In this document: positions 1 to 8,370 of the stretch, piece after piece | Layout of the letters: each line of letters starts with the position of its first letter | How positions within the stretch are numbered: position 1 is the first letter of the stretch | Assembly (NCBI RefSeq): GCF_003953935.1 | Contig: NZ_RXLQ01000009.1 | Span: forward strand, 43,361-107,360 | Direction of reading: 5' to 3' | DNA: 64,000 nucleotides | Source: Massilia atriviolacea | GTDB taxonomy: Bacteria > Pseudomonadota > Gammaproteobacteria > Burkholderiales > Burkholderiaceae_D | The notes under the pieces: generated by a model | Database searches by the model: none | Told to the model about the DNA's origin: nothing | The model's input: only the letters and a program-made list of their open reading frames with translations | Translations under genes and position numbers: made by a program

Positions 1-1
1 C

Positions 2-928
2 AACAACGAAGCGCGGACCACCGCCCCGGCCACCGGCACCGCCTACACCGCCGGCAGTTTCGCCCTGCAGGGCCTGGCCACGACCACCATCGCCGTCGCC
101 ACCACCGATACCGCCCAATCGCTGGCCTCCACCATCAATGGCGCCACCGCCACCACCGGTGTCACGGCCCAGGCCAAGACCGACGAATCGGCGGCGTTCA
201 CCGCCGGCGGCGTGTACTCGCTGGCTGTCACCTCCGACAACAGCACCGCTGCCAACGTGACCTTCACCGTGGGCGCCGCACTGAACGCCTCCGGCCTGGC
301 ATCGGCCGTCAGCGCCTTCAATGACGTGTCCTCGAAGACCGGCGTGACCGCCCGTCTGAACGATGCCAATAATGGCCTGGTGCTGACCAACGCGGCCGGT
401 AACAACATTACCATCGCCAATAACAGCGCGTCCGCTTCGGTCACCCTCGGCGCCCTCGATGCCAACGGCGCCGCCTCCGGCGCCACGGCGGCGGTTGCCA
501 CCGGTGCGACCTCGACCTCGATGGGCTATGTGTCGATGAACTCGGACAAGGGTTTCTCGGTCGGCAGCAGCGGTACCAACGCGATCGCCGCCGGCACCGC
601 CGCCAACCTGAACACCGTCGCCGCGATCGATGTCTCGACCGCCAAAGGCTCGGCCGACGCGCTCAAGGTGCTCGACTCGGCCCTGGCCAGCGTCAACAGC
701 CAGCGCGCCTCGTTCGGCGCACTCCAGTCGCGCTTCGAAACCGCGGTCACCAACCTGCAATCGACCTCGGAAAACCTGTCCGCTTCGCGCAGCCGCATCC
801 AGGATACCGATTTTGCTTCGGAAACGGCCAAGCTGACGCGCGGCCAGATCCTCCAGCAGGCCGGCACCGCCATGCTGGCCCAGGCCAACCAGTTGCCTAA
901 CGGGGTGTTGTCCCTGCTGCGCGGCTAA
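2..928 (+). CDS. fliC: Flagellin, C-terminal part (5' end outside window)
   Basis: This is the 3' part of a flagellin gene; the reading frame is open from the first bases, so the start lies upstream. Flagellin is exported through the flagellar channel and polymerises into the filament. The visible part has a Thr/Ala/Gly-rich variable region followed by a canonical flagellin C-terminal helix, with [15 protein letters not shown] and then [15 protein letters not shown] at the end. FlaG, FliD, FliS and FliT genes follow, the usual late flagellar context. A stem-loop with a short T run lies just after the stop. The identification is firm; only the missing N-terminus limits it. Confidence 0.96.
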   Translation, partial: NNEARTTAPATGTAYTAGSFALQGLATTTIAVATTDTAQSLASTINGATATTGVTAQAKTDESAAFTAGGVYSLAVTSDNSTAANVTFTVGAALNASGLASAVSAFNDVSSKTGVTARLNDANNGLVLTNAAGNNITIANNSASASVTLGALDANGAASGATAAVATGATSTSMGYVSMNSDKGFSVGSSGTNAIAAGTAANLNTVAAIDVSTAKGSADALKVLDSALASVNSQRASFGALQSRFETAVTNLQSTSENLSASRSRIQDTDFASETAKLTRGQILQQAGTAMLAQANQLPNGVLSLLRG

Positions 929-948
929 GCGGCCCCGCTTCGCTGCAC

Positions 949-983
949 TCCCCGGCCGCTTTTTGCGCGCCGGGGAATTTTCG
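949..983 (+). terminator. Rho-independent terminator after fliC
   Basis: TCCCCGGC pairs with GCCGGGGA (949-956 with 969-976), and CGC/GCG adds inner pairs around a T5 loop. The 3' arm is followed by ATTTTCGTT. It sits 20 nt after the flagellin stop and before flaG, which fits the need to end the very abundant fliC message. Confidence 0.6.
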
Positions 984-999
984 TTAAAGGAATACGGTC

Positions 1000-1380
1000 A
1001 TGGAACTTCGTCCACTAGAAAACACGGCAGCCGCTCCCCTGCCGCGTCCGGCCGCCCCGGCCGACAGCGGCGCTACCGGCGCCGCCACCGCAGTCAGGGC
1101 GGCCCCGGCCGCCGCGATCGGCAAGGCCGATCCCGCCAAGGCGCCGGCCGAGCCCGACCCCGAGGAAGTGAGCAAGGTGGTCGGCCAGATCAACGTGGCG
1201 ATGCAGGCCTTGTCGCGCAATATCGAGTTTTCGATCGATACCGACAGCAAGCGCACGGTGGTCAAGATCATCGACCAGACCACCAAGGAAGTGATCCGCC
1301 AGATGCCCAGCGCCGAGGCGCTCGAAATCGGCAAGGCGCTGGAAAAGGTCCAGGGGCTGCTGATCAGCCAGGTGGCCTGA
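1000..1380 (+). CDS. flaG: FlaG family protein
   Basis: A 126-residue FlaG-like protein. FlaG homologues affect filament length in polar flagellates; the biochemical role is not settled. The N-terminal half is Ala/Pro-rich and probably disordered. The second half (about residues 52-126) carries the typical FlaG pattern: a helix, then FSIDTDSKRTVVKIID, then the VIRQMPSAEAL segment. An AAAGGAA ribosome site lies 8 nt before the ATG. The gene lies between fliC and fliD as in Pseudomonas and Vibrio. A CCCGG-GAAA-CCGGG hairpin at 1398-1411 follows the stop but has no T run. Confidence 0.9.
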   Translation: MELRPLENTAAAPLPRPAAPADSGATGAATAVRAAPAAAIGKADPAKAPAEPDPEEVSKVVGQINVAMQALSRNIEFSIDTDSKRTVVKIIDQTTKEVIRQMPSAEALEIGKALEKVQGLLISQVA

Positions 1381-1442
1381 GGCGGAGCGGTGAAAAACCC
1401 GGGAAACCGGGCATAAACCGAACAAGCACCGGATTACCCCTC

Positions 1443-1469
1443 TAAAGTATGGATAGAAGATGCCGTTAA
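1443..1469 (+). promoter_or_regulatory. Sigma-28 (FliA) promoter for fliDST
   Basis: TAAAGTAT (1443-1450) and GCCGTTAA (1462-1469) are separated by exactly 11 bp. The enterobacterial FliA consensus is TAAAGTTT-N11-GCCGATAA, so each half matches 7 of 8 bases. The site lies 35 bp before the fliD start codon and implies FliA-dependent late expression of fliD, fliS and fliT. Confidence 0.8.
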
Positions 1470-1503
1470 CTTAGTATATTCATGCTTTTACCAGGAGGCG
1501 TTC

Positions 1504-3513
1504 GTGGCCATATCTTCCGTCAGTTCAGGCGGCTCTATCGACGTCAACGACATCGTCAATAAACTGATGGTGGCGGAGAGCCGGCCTTTCGTCGCCATGC
1601 AGGACAAGGAAAAGGCCTACGCGGCGAAGCTGGCTGCCTACGGCTCGCTGAGCGGCGCCCTGGGCGGCCTCCAGACCGCGGTGACGGGCATGGCCGATCC
1701 GACCAAGTTCAAGACCATCGGCGCCTCCTCGTCCGACTCGGCCATTCTGACCGCCACCGCCGGCAAGGACACCGTCAAGGGCAGCTACAGCGTCAATGTG
1801 TCCCAGCTGTCGCAGGCGCAGACCCTCACTTCGGCCGGCCAGGCCAGCACCACCGCCCTGATCGGCAGCGGCGCGGCCACCACGCTCACCTTCGAGTTCG
1901 GCAGCATCAGCGGCGGCACCCTGGCCAACGGCGCCTACACCGGCGCCACCTTCGCCCAGGACGCCACGCGCTCGGCGCGCACCGTGACCCTGGACGCCAG
2001 CAACAACTCGCTGCAAGGCATCCGCGACGCCATCAACAAGGCCAACGTGGGCGTGACGGCATCGATCATTTCGGACGGCAGCGCCAGCCCCAACCGCCTG
2101 GTGCTGACCTCGACCCAGACCGGCGAATCGTCGAGCATGCGCATCGGCGTGGCGGGCGACCCGGCGATCGGCAGCCTGCTCGGCTATGCGGCCGACGGCA
2201 CCCAGAACATGACCCAGAACAGCGCGGCGCAAAACGCCAAGCTGACCATCAACGGCGTGGCCGTCAGCAGCCAGACCAACAATGTCGCGGAAGCGATCCA
2301 GGGCGTGACCATCAGCGCGCTCAAGATCGGCACCAGCACCGTCAACATCACCAGCGACAGCAGCGGCGCGAAGACGGCGATCAATAATTTCATCAAGGCT
2401 TACAACGAGCTGAACACGACCATCGGCGGCCTGACCACCGCGCCCAAGGCCAGCGAAGGCAAGGCTGCCGGCGTGCTGCTGGGCGACTCGACCACGCGTA
2501 ACCTGCAATCGAGCCTGCGCAAGATGTTCTTTACGCCGGTACCGGGCATGGACGGCGACATCAGCAGCATGAGCCAGCTGGGCGTGTCGTTCCAGGCCGA
2601 CGGTTCGCTCAAGCTCGACAACACCAAGCTGCAGAAAGCGCTCGACAGCAACCTGGAAGACGTCTCCAAGCTGCTCAGCACGGTCGGCTCGACCTCGGAC
2701 AGCCTGGTCAGCTTTGTCGGCTCGACCACCAACAGCACGGTCGGCACCAAGAGCGTGGTGATCAGCCAGCTGGCCACGCAAGGCAGCGCCACCGGCAGCG
2801 TCGCCGCCGACACCAGCATCACCAAGGGCGTGAACGACCAGTTGTCGCTGACCATCAACGGCGTGACCTCGACCGCCACCCTGCTGGCCGGTAATTACAC
2901 CGCGGCCAGCCTGGCCAGCCACGTGCAGTCGATTATCAACGGCGCGGTCGGCGCCACCGGCGCCAGCGCCACCAGCGGCACCGGGGTCACGGTCAAGCAG
3001 GAAAACGGGATCTTCACGATCACCTCGAACAAATACGGTTCGACCTCGAAAGTGGGCATCAGCGGCAGCGCCGCGTCCAGCCTGCTGGGCACGCCGACCC
3101 TGGTCGACGGGCTCGATGTGGCCGGCACCATCGGCGGCGCCGCCGCCACCGGCAGCGGCCAGAACCTGACCGGCAACGTCGGCTCGACCGCCTCCGGGAT
3201 CCAGATCCAGGTCACCGGCGGCAGCACCGGCGAACGCGGCACGGTGAATATCTCGAAGGGCGCGGCCGCCCAGTTTACCGAACTGATCGACAGTTTTCTC
3301 AGCGCAAAAGGCACTCTTCCGAGCAAGAACGCCGGCATCAACGCCAGCCTGGCCGATATCGCCAAGCAGCGCGCGGCCTTGAATGTGCGCCTGGCCCAGA
3401 CCGAAAAAGATTTGCGCAGACAGTATTCCGCGCTCGACGTGACGCTGTCCGGCATGAGTTCGACCAGTAACTTCCTTGCGCAGCAACTCGCTTCCCTTAG
3501 CAGCCTTCGATAG
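1504..3513 (+). CDS. fliD: Flagellar filament cap protein FliD (HAP2)
   Basis: FliD forms the cap at the filament tip and helps incoming flagellin fold. The start is GTG, chosen because AGGAGG (1493-1498) sits 5 nt upstream. The N-terminus has the FliD signature SIDVNDIVNKLMVAESRPF. The central part has the FliD_C-type segment with AINNFIKAYNELNTTI, and the C-terminal coiled region ends LSGMSSTSNFLAQQLASL. At 669 residues it is well above the roughly 470 of enteric FliD. The extra length lies in the Ser/Thr/Gly-rich surface domains, which vary between species. It opens the fliDST unit under a FliA promoter. Confidence 0.95.
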   Translation: MAISSVSSGGSIDVNDIVNKLMVAESRPFVAMQDKEKAYAAKLAAYGSLSGALGGLQTAVTGMADPTKFKTIGASSSDSAILTATAGKDTVKGSYSVNVSQLSQAQTLTSAGQASTTALIGSGAATTLTFEFGSISGGTLANGAYTGATFAQDATRSARTVTLDASNNSLQGIRDAINKANVGVTASIISDGSASPNRLVLTSTQTGESSSMRIGVAGDPAIGSLLGYAADGTQNMTQNSAAQNAKLTINGVAVSSQTNNVAEAIQGVTISALKIGTSTVNITSDSSGAKTAINNFIKAYNELNTTIGGLTTAPKASEGKAAGVLLGDSTTRNLQSSLRKMFFTPVPGMDGDISSMSQLGVSFQADGSLKLDNTKLQKALDSNLEDVSKLLSTVGSTSDSLVSFVGSTTNSTVGTKSVVISQLATQGSATGSVAADTSITKGVNDQLSLTINGVTSTATLLAGNYTAASLASHVQSIINGAVGATGASATSGTGVTVKQENGIFTITSNKYGSTSKVGISGSAASSLLGTPTLVDGLDVAGTIGGAAATGSGQNLTGNVGSTASGIQIQVTGGSTGERGTVNISKGAAAQFTELIDSFLSAKGTLPSKNAGINASLADIAKQRAALNVRLAQTEKDLRRQYSALDVTLSGMSSTSNFLAQQLASLSSLR

Positions 3514-3539
3514 TAGCAGACAGAAAGAGGACATAAATT

Positions 3540-3992
3540 ATGTTTGGATCTCCCAACAGGGGCGCGAGCAGCTACGCCAAGGTCGGCCTGGAAACGAGTG
3601 TGGTGGCGGCGTCCCCGCACAAGCTGATCGTCATGCTGTACGACGGCGCGCTGGTGGCGGTGTTGAGCGGCCTGATGCACATGAAGTCGGGCAATATCCC
3701 GGAAAAAGGCAAGGCGATCTCGAAAGCCATCCAGATCATCGACAACGGCCTGCGCGCCAGCCTCGACAAGAAGGCCGGCGGCCAGATCGCCGAGAACCTC
3801 GACGCCCTGTACGAATACATGAGCGCGCGCCTGCTGGCCGCGAACCTGAAAAACGATACCGAGATCATGGTCGAAATCCAGGGCTTGCTGACCGAGCTGC
3901 GCGAAACCTGGAACGCCATCGGCACGGCCCCGGCCGTCAATCCCGCGTCCGAGATGGCGCCCAACCGCATGTCCAACCTTGTGAGTGCCTGA
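3540..3992 (+). CDS. fliS: Flagellin export chaperone FliS
   Basis: FliS binds the C-terminal helix of flagellin in the cytosol, prevents early polymerisation and delivers it to FlhA. The 150-residue protein has the family features: a Y-x-x-V motif near the N-terminus (SSYAKVGLETSVVAASPHKLI), the LYDGAL segment, and a helical bundle ending near TWNAIG. AGAGGAC precedes the ATG. It lies 26 nt after fliD and 3 nt before fliT, so it is cotranscribed with both. Confidence 0.94.
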   Translation: MFGSPNRGASSYAKVGLETSVVAASPHKLIVMLYDGALVAVLSGLMHMKSGNIPEKGKAISKAIQIIDNGLRASLDKKAGGQIAENLDALYEYMSARLLAANLKNDTEIMVEIQGLLTELRETWNAIGTAPAVNPASEMAPNRMSNLVSA

Positions 3993-3995
3993 ACG

Positions 3996-4346
3996 ATGAC
4001 CATGACCAACGCGATGACCATGAGCAAGGACGAGGTGCTGTCCACCTACGAAGCGATGCTGGCCCTGTCCGAACAGATGGTGGCGGCGGCCGAAAGCGGC
4101 GAGTGGGATGCACTGAGCCTGCTCGAAAAACGGGTCGGCGCGCATGCCCGCGCCCTGCAGGCCAGCGACGAGCAGGTCTTGCTCGATGGCGCCAGCCGGG
4201 TCAAGAAAGTGGCGATCATCAAGCAGTTGCTGGCCTGCGACCGCACCATCCGCGACCTGACCACACCCTGGATGGCGCAGCTGTCGCAAATGATCAACAG
4301 CAGCGGCACCTCGCGCCGCCTGAATAACGCCTACGGCGGCGTCTAG
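3996..4346 (+). CDS. fliT: Flagellar export chaperone FliT-like protein
   Basis: A 116-residue, mostly helical protein in the fliT position directly after fliS. FliT chaperones the cap protein FliD and, in enterics, also interacts with FliI/FliJ. Sequence conservation in this family is weak. The call rests on size, the pattern YEAMLALSEQMVAAAESGEWDAL (given here as family-like helices) and gene order. Internal ATG codons at the start (MTMTNAMTM) leave the exact start uncertain by up to nine residues. Confidence 0.82.
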   Translation: MTMTNAMTMSKDEVLSTYEAMLALSEQMVAAAESGEWDALSLLEKRVGAHARALQASDEQVLLDGASRVKKVAIIKQLLACDRTIRDLTTPWMAQLSQMINSSGTSRRLNNAYGGV

Positions 4347-4357
4347 CCGTCCTCGCG

Positions 4358-5614
4358 ATGCTGGCGCGCACGGACGGCCCGGGGCAGGTCGGCAGAGTCG
4401 ACCCGGTCCGCCCCGCGCCCGGGGTCGGCGATGCGCGCCAGGAAGCGCTGACGCGCGCGCTCTCGGCCGAGGTCGGCAAATCGATGCAGGTGGCGGTGCT
4501 GTCCCGCTTCAGCGACGGCACGTTCCTGGTGCGGGTGGCGGGCGAACAGGCCCGCATGAGCCTGCCGCAAGGCGCGCAAGCCGGCACCGAAGTGCCGATG
4601 ACCCTGGTGTCGGTCACGCCGCGCCCCCAGTTCCGCCTCGATACCGGCCAGCCGGCCCAGCCGCCGGGCCAGCCTGCTCCCGCAGCGCAAACGCCCCTGC
4701 CCGGGGGCGCCGCGCCAGCCGCCCCGCCGCCCCTCCCCGGCGCCGCCACGCCGGAACGCCCGGTCGTGCCGCCCCCCGTCCTGCCGCAGGGGCAGGCGGC
4801 GCCGCAAGAGGGCAAGGGCGCGGCCTCGGCGAATATGGCCGGACGCACCACCAGCCTGGCCGCCGCCCTGCTCGGCAAATCGCCGCTGACCGCCAGCGCC
4901 GACCTGCCTGCGCTCGACGCCAACACCCTGCCGGCCAGGATCAGCACGACCGGACAATTGCTCGCGCGCATACTCGACATCGGCCATCCGCCCGCCGGCA
5001 AGCAGCCCGCGATCGCCGGCGCCGCGCCCCTGATCGACCCGAAAAACGGCGTGCCGCCCGCGCCCGAGCTGGCGCGCAAGCTGGAACAGAGCATCAGCGG
5101 CAGCGGCGTGTTCTACGAATCGCATGTGGCCGAATGGGCCGACGGCAAGCGTCCGCTCAGCGAACTCCAGCGCGAGCCGCAAATGCAGCAGGCCATGAGC
5201 ACGCCGGGCGCCAAGCAGGGTGCGGCGGCGGAACTGGCCAGCGCCCAGCTGATCAACCTGCAACTGACCACCCAGGAACAGGCGCGCGTGACCTGGCAGG
5301 GCCAGCTGGCGCCGGGCCAGGATTTGCAGTGGGAAATCCATAAAGATGCGCCCGAGCAGCGCGGACGCGGGGCCGGCGAGGATAGCGCGCCGGTCTGGCG
5401 CAGCGGCATGCGCCTGCGCTTTCCGCTGCTGGGCGAGATCGAGGCGACCATCGTCACCACCGGCGACAAGGTCCACATCGAACTGCGCACCGCCAGCGAG
5501 GACACCGGCGACGCCCTGCGCGCGCGCGCCGGCGAGCTGACTTCCGCGCTGGATGTGTCCGGCACCGCGCTGGCCTCGCTGGTGATCCGCACGCCGGAGC
5601 CCGGCAATGGCTGA
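4358..5614 (+). CDS. FliK-like hook-length control domain protein (second copy)
   Basis: A 418-residue protein with a long Pro/Ala-rich middle (about residues 95-165) and a structured C-terminal half. The tail, with GEIEATIVTTGDKVHIELRT and preceding helices, resembles the Flg_hook C-terminal domain of FliK-type proteins. A separate, more canonical fliK lies at 16174-17622, so this is probably a paralogue. Its stop overlaps the start of a small FlhB C-terminal homologue by 8 nt, a pairing that suggests a role in substrate-specificity switching of the export gate. That role is inferred from domain and context, and no specific partner is visible. Confidence 0.7.
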   Translation: MLARTDGPGQVGRVDPVRPAPGVGDARQEALTRALSAEVGKSMQVAVLSRFSDGTFLVRVAGEQARMSLPQGAQAGTEVPMTLVSVTPRPQFRLDTGQPAQPPGQPAPAAQTPLPGGAAPAAPPPLPGAATPERPVVPPPVLPQGQAAPQEGKGAASANMAGRTTSLAAALLGKSPLTASADLPALDANTLPARISTTGQLLARILDIGHPPAGKQPAIAGAAPLIDPKNGVPPAPELARKLEQSISGSGVFYESHVAEWADGKRPLSELQREPQMQQAMSTPGAKQGAAAELASAQLINLQLTTQEQARVTWQGQLAPGQDLQWEIHKDAPEQRGRGAGEDSAPVWRSGMRLRFPLLGEIEATIVTTGDKVHIELRTASEDTGDALRARAGELTSALDVSGTALASLVIRTPEPGNG

Positions 5615-5969
5615 GACGCCACCCAAGCGCGCCCAGTCGGCGGTGGCGCTGGCCTACCACAGCGGCGACCCCGCGCCCAAGGTGGTGGCCAAGGGCAAGG
5701 GCCTGATCGCCGCCCAGATCATCGAACGCGCCAAGGATGCCGGCGTGTTCGTGCACGAATCGAAGGAACTGGTGGCCCTGCTGATGGGCGTCGACCTCGA
5801 CAGCCAGATCCCGCCCGGCCTGTATCGCGCGATTGCGGAACTGCTGGCCTGGCTATATCATATTGAAGCCGCCCAGGCCTCGGGCGGCCCCCTGCCCGCC
5901 CCACCGGACGCAGCCCTTTTCATCGACCGACCACAAGAAGCGGCAGACAAAGATGCAATCAACCAATGA
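5607..5969 (+). CDS. FlhB C-terminal domain-like protein (FhlB/FlhX type)
   Basis: A 120-residue protein matching the cytoplasmic C-terminal domain of FlhB without its membrane part. It has VALAYHSGDPAPKVVAKGKG, then a helix with IIERAKDAGVFVHESKELVALL and the LYRAIAELLAWLY segment, paralleling the end of the full FlhB at 48074-49252. The FlhB NPTH autocleavage motif is absent; the protein begins just after where it would lie. Such stand-alone domains can partly replace the released FlhB tail in some bacteria. It is translationally coupled to the FliK-like gene upstream. Confidence 0.82.
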   Translation: MAETPPKRAQSAVALAYHSGDPAPKVVAKGKGLIAAQIIERAKDAGVFVHESKELVALLMGVDLDSQIPPGLYRAIAELLAWLYHIEAAQASGGPLPAPPDAALFIDRPQEAADKDAINQ

Positions 5970-6711
5970 TTCCGATATTGAAAGCTGGCACGACTTCGAA
6001 GTCGCCTCGCGCAAGGAAATCATCGCACTGCTGCGCAGCATCGGCGAAAAACGCCAGCTGGTGCGCATGGTCATCCGGCGCGGCACCGAAGTGTGCGTCT
6101 CGGCCATCCTCGATGTCGATCCCGACAACAACACGGTCACCCTGGACGGCTCGGCCGATCCGGAGCAGCACCGCCGCTTCGCCCACGTGGGCCGGATCAT
6201 GTTCGAGACCTCGCTCGACAAGATCCGCATCCTGTTTTCGTCCGAAGAAGTGCAGGCCACCACCTTCGACGACACGCCCGCCTTCGTGATGCCGATTCCG
6301 GAGAGCATGATCCGCCTGCAACGGCGCGAGTTCTACCGCATGGTCACGCCGGTCAGCAACCCGGTCTCGGTGGTGATCCGGCTGCCGCAGGACCTGGGCG
6401 GCGGCACCCATGTGTTTCCGCTGTCCGATATCAGCTGCGGCGGCATCGCCATTCTCGACAACAAGCTGGTGCTCGGCAACACCATCGGCCACAGCTACGC
6501 CGGCTGCCGCATCGACCTGCCGGAAGTGGGCGCGGTCCAGACCACCCTGATGATCCGCAACTCGGTCGACCTGACCCTGCTCAACGACAAGACCAACCGC
6601 CGCCTCGGCTGCGCCTTCGTCGACATCTCGCGCGGCGGACTGGCCAGCGTGCAGAAGTACATCACCAAGCTCGAACGCGAACGCAATGCGCGCCTCGCGG
6701 GCCTGGGCTGA
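5953..6711 (+). CDS. ycgR: Flagellar brake protein YcgR (PilZ domain)
   Basis: A 252-residue protein with an N-terminal YcgR-type domain (about 10-115) and a C-terminal PilZ domain (about 120-240). The c-di-GMP-binding signature is complete: RxxxR at R125-EFY-R129 and DxSxxG at D159-ISCGG. YcgR proteins slow or bias the motor when c-di-GMP rises. The ATG at 5953 was chosen because upstream in-frame sequence lies inside the previous gene and does not look like YcgR. It overlaps the FlhB-like gene by 17 nt. Confidence 0.9.
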   Translation: MQSTNDSDIESWHDFEVASRKEIIALLRSIGEKRQLVRMVIRRGTEVCVSAILDVDPDNNTVTLDGSADPEQHRRFAHVGRIMFETSLDKIRILFSSEEVQATTFDDTPAFVMPIPESMIRLQRREFYRMVTPVSNPVSVVIRLPQDLGGGTHVFPLSDISCGGIAILDNKLVLGNTIGHSYAGCRIDLPEVGAVQTTLMIRNSVDLTLLNDKTNRRLGCAFVDISRGGLASVQKYITKLERERNARLAGLG

Positions 6712-6863
6712 GCTCATTCACCAAGTCAATTCCTTCGATCAGGAAAGCTGTCCTCCCGGCAGCAAGTTGATTGACCGGAGGCCAAGAGCGTGCCGATAGC
6801 CGGGCACGGCCGGGCCTGAGGGCGTATGTTTCAAGTTCACCGCGGACTTTTCGGAGAATGATG

Positions 6864-8015
6864 ATGAAACGTACACTCGTGCTGTCGGCAACGCTGGCTT
6901 GCCTGGTCGCCTGTTCCACTCCCTACCGCACGCCCGTGCTGGATGCCAACCCGGCCACCTTGCCGGCGTTTTCCGGCGTGGCCAGTCTGCTCAGGCCGGA
7001 GCGCGCGCTCGATATCCTGCTGGTGCACGGCATGTGCACCCAGGATGAGAGCTGGGCCCGGACCTCGGTGGCGCAGCTGGTCGCCGGGCTGGGCGGCGAT
7101 GCGGCGCAGGTGGCGCTGTCGGCGAGCCCGGTGGGCGATACCGGCATCGTGCTGTACAAGCAGAGCCTGCCGCTGGCGGGCGGATCGGTCAACATCAATG
7201 CCATCCTGTGGTCGCCCCTGACGCGCCCGCTCAAGGCCGAGCTGTGCTACGACCAGAGCAACAAATCGGGGGGTTGCCCTGCGGACCAGGCCGCCATCAA
7301 CTATCCCTACGAGCGGGCCGCGCTCAACCGTTCGCTGAAAGACAAGCTGCTCGACGATTGCCTGGCCGATGCCGTGATTTACCAGGGCAAGGCGCGCGAG
7401 GCCATCAACCAGCGCATGCAGGCCGCCATCCTACAGGCGGTGGGCGCGACGAGCGGGGTGGCGCGCGCGCCGGAAGGCGGACAGACGCCGCCCGAGCCGG
7501 TGCCGCTGGTGCTGATCACCGACAGCCTGGGCAGCAAAGTCACCTTCGACGCCATCTTCAGGCTGGCCGAGACGCCCGGGGTGTCGACGGCGGCGCTGCA
7601 GGTGTTCAACCGCATCCCGCTGATTTTCATGCGCGCCAACCAGTTGCCGCTGCTGCGCCTGGCGGAAATGGATCTCGACGGCGGCATGGCGCCACCCGGG
7701 CCGGGCGACTTCCCCGCCGATCCGATCCAGGCCCTGGTGGAACGCAGCCGCATGCAAGGCTTCGGCAAGCCGACCGATGTGCCGACCGTGGTGGCGTTTA
7801 CCGACCCCAACGACCTGCTCTCGTACACCCTGGCGAGGAGCCCGTTCGGCGCGCGCGCGACCTATCCGATCATCGATGTGGTGGTGTCGAATGCGCCGAC
7901 CTATCTGGGGCTGCTGGAGTTACCTACGACGGCGCACACCAACTATCCGCGTAATACGACGGTCCAGCGCATGATAGCCTGCGGCGAACCGGCGCTGGAG
8001 GGCTGCGGCAATTGA
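6864..8015 (+). CDS. Lipoprotein with alpha/beta hydrolase features
   Basis: A putative lipoprotein of 383 residues. The start was chosen among three consecutive ATGs because GGAGA (6853-6857) is best spaced for 6864. Residues 1-17 form a lipoprotein signal with lipobox LVAC (C17). Further on, DILLVHGMC resembles the oxyanion-side HG motif of alpha/beta hydrolases, and LVLITDSLGSK resembles a nucleophile elbow with Ser in T-D-S-L-G rather than classical GxSxG. The substrate is unknown. GC content and codon use match the flagellar genes, unlike the retron that follows. It is not flagellar and is separated from ycgR by 150 bp. Confidence 0.65.
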   Translation: MKRTLVLSATLACLVACSTPYRTPVLDANPATLPAFSGVASLLRPERALDILLVHGMCTQDESWARTSVAQLVAGLGGDAAQVALSASPVGDTGIVLYKQSLPLAGGSVNINAILWSPLTRPLKAELCYDQSNKSGGCPADQAAINYPYERAALNRSLKDKLLDDCLADAVIYQGKAREAINQRMQAAILQAVGATSGVARAPEGGQTPPEPVPLVLITDSLGSKVTFDAIFRLAETPGVSTAALQVFNRIPLIFMRANQLPLLRLAEMDLDGGMAPPGPGDFPADPIQALVERSRMQGFGKPTDVPTVVAFTDPNDLLSYTLARSPFGARATYPIIDVVVSNAPTYLGLLELPTTAHTNYPRNTTVQRMIACGEPALEGCGN

Positions 8016-8118
8016 GCAAGGCGCGCCATACTTCGGAGGGCTGGCGACCTCACTGGCGCTACCATCCTCAGGTGCAAAAGGAAACGGCGCAGAATGTGGC
8101 CAGAACCCTTCAAATTTT

Positions 8119-8158
8119 CCGCGACGGGGCAATAGCACTTACGCTGTCGCGGCCTTTT
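8119..8158 (+). terminator. Possible terminator after the lipoprotein gene
   Basis: CCGCGAC (8119-8125) pairs perfectly with GTCGCGG (8146-8152), followed by CCTTTTCC. The loop is long at 20 nt and the T run is short. It lies about 100 nt after the hydrolase stop and before the retron, so it may insulate the two, but this is weak. Confidence 0.35.
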
Positions 8159-8198
8159 CCCCATAACAAGAATGCTTTCGCCGTTCTATAGGTGCTCG

Positions 8199-8204
8199 TA
8201 ATAT
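8199..8204 (+). promoter_or_regulatory. Candidate -10 element of the retron promoter
   Basis: TAATAT at 8199-8204 lies in a locally AT-rich stretch about 15 nt before the predicted 5' arm of the retron RNA. That would place transcription start close to the a1 segment. No convincing -35 hexamer is seen 16-18 bp upstream. A second option is TAGTAT at 8207-8212. Confidence 0.3.
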
Positions 8205-8218
8205 GGTAGTATTTCTAC

Positions 8219-8348
8219 GGGCCTGCGGTCAGACCTTGTACCGCGATTCGCGGTACGTGTATCAATGGCTTGGGCCTATGCCCTCGTCGATGTCCTTACA
8301 TGATTACTTGAATGTAGCCATGCGTCGCAAATGAGTGTCCGCAGGTCC
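8219..8348 (+). ncRNA. Retron msr-msd RNA (predicted)
   Basis: The stretch before the reverse transcriptase gene has the layout of a retron template RNA. GGGCCTGCGG (8219-8228, a1) pairs with CCGCAGGTCC (8339-8348, a2) over 10 bp with one G-U pair, enclosing about 110 nt. Just inside a1 is CAGA, whose G8232 is a plausible branching guanosine. Then comes a perfect 8-bp hairpin, GTACCGCG-ATT-CGCGGTAC (8238-8256), typical of msr. Further in, ATGGCT (8265-8270) can pair with AGCCAT (8316-8321) around a GGGC-CTAT-GCCC hairpin (8272-8283) and a TACAT/ATGTA pair, a candidate msd. a2 ends 22 nt before the RT start codon. Folding was done by eye; the exact msr/msd border is unknown. Confidence 0.75.
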
Positions 8349-8370
8349 ACCTCCGTTTGGTTAATTTTCA

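Noticed and set aside
6864-8015. Lipoprotein hydrolase as a retron accessory gene
   Set aside because: Its base composition matches the host genes, a possible terminator lies between them, and the TOPRIM domain already serves as effector.
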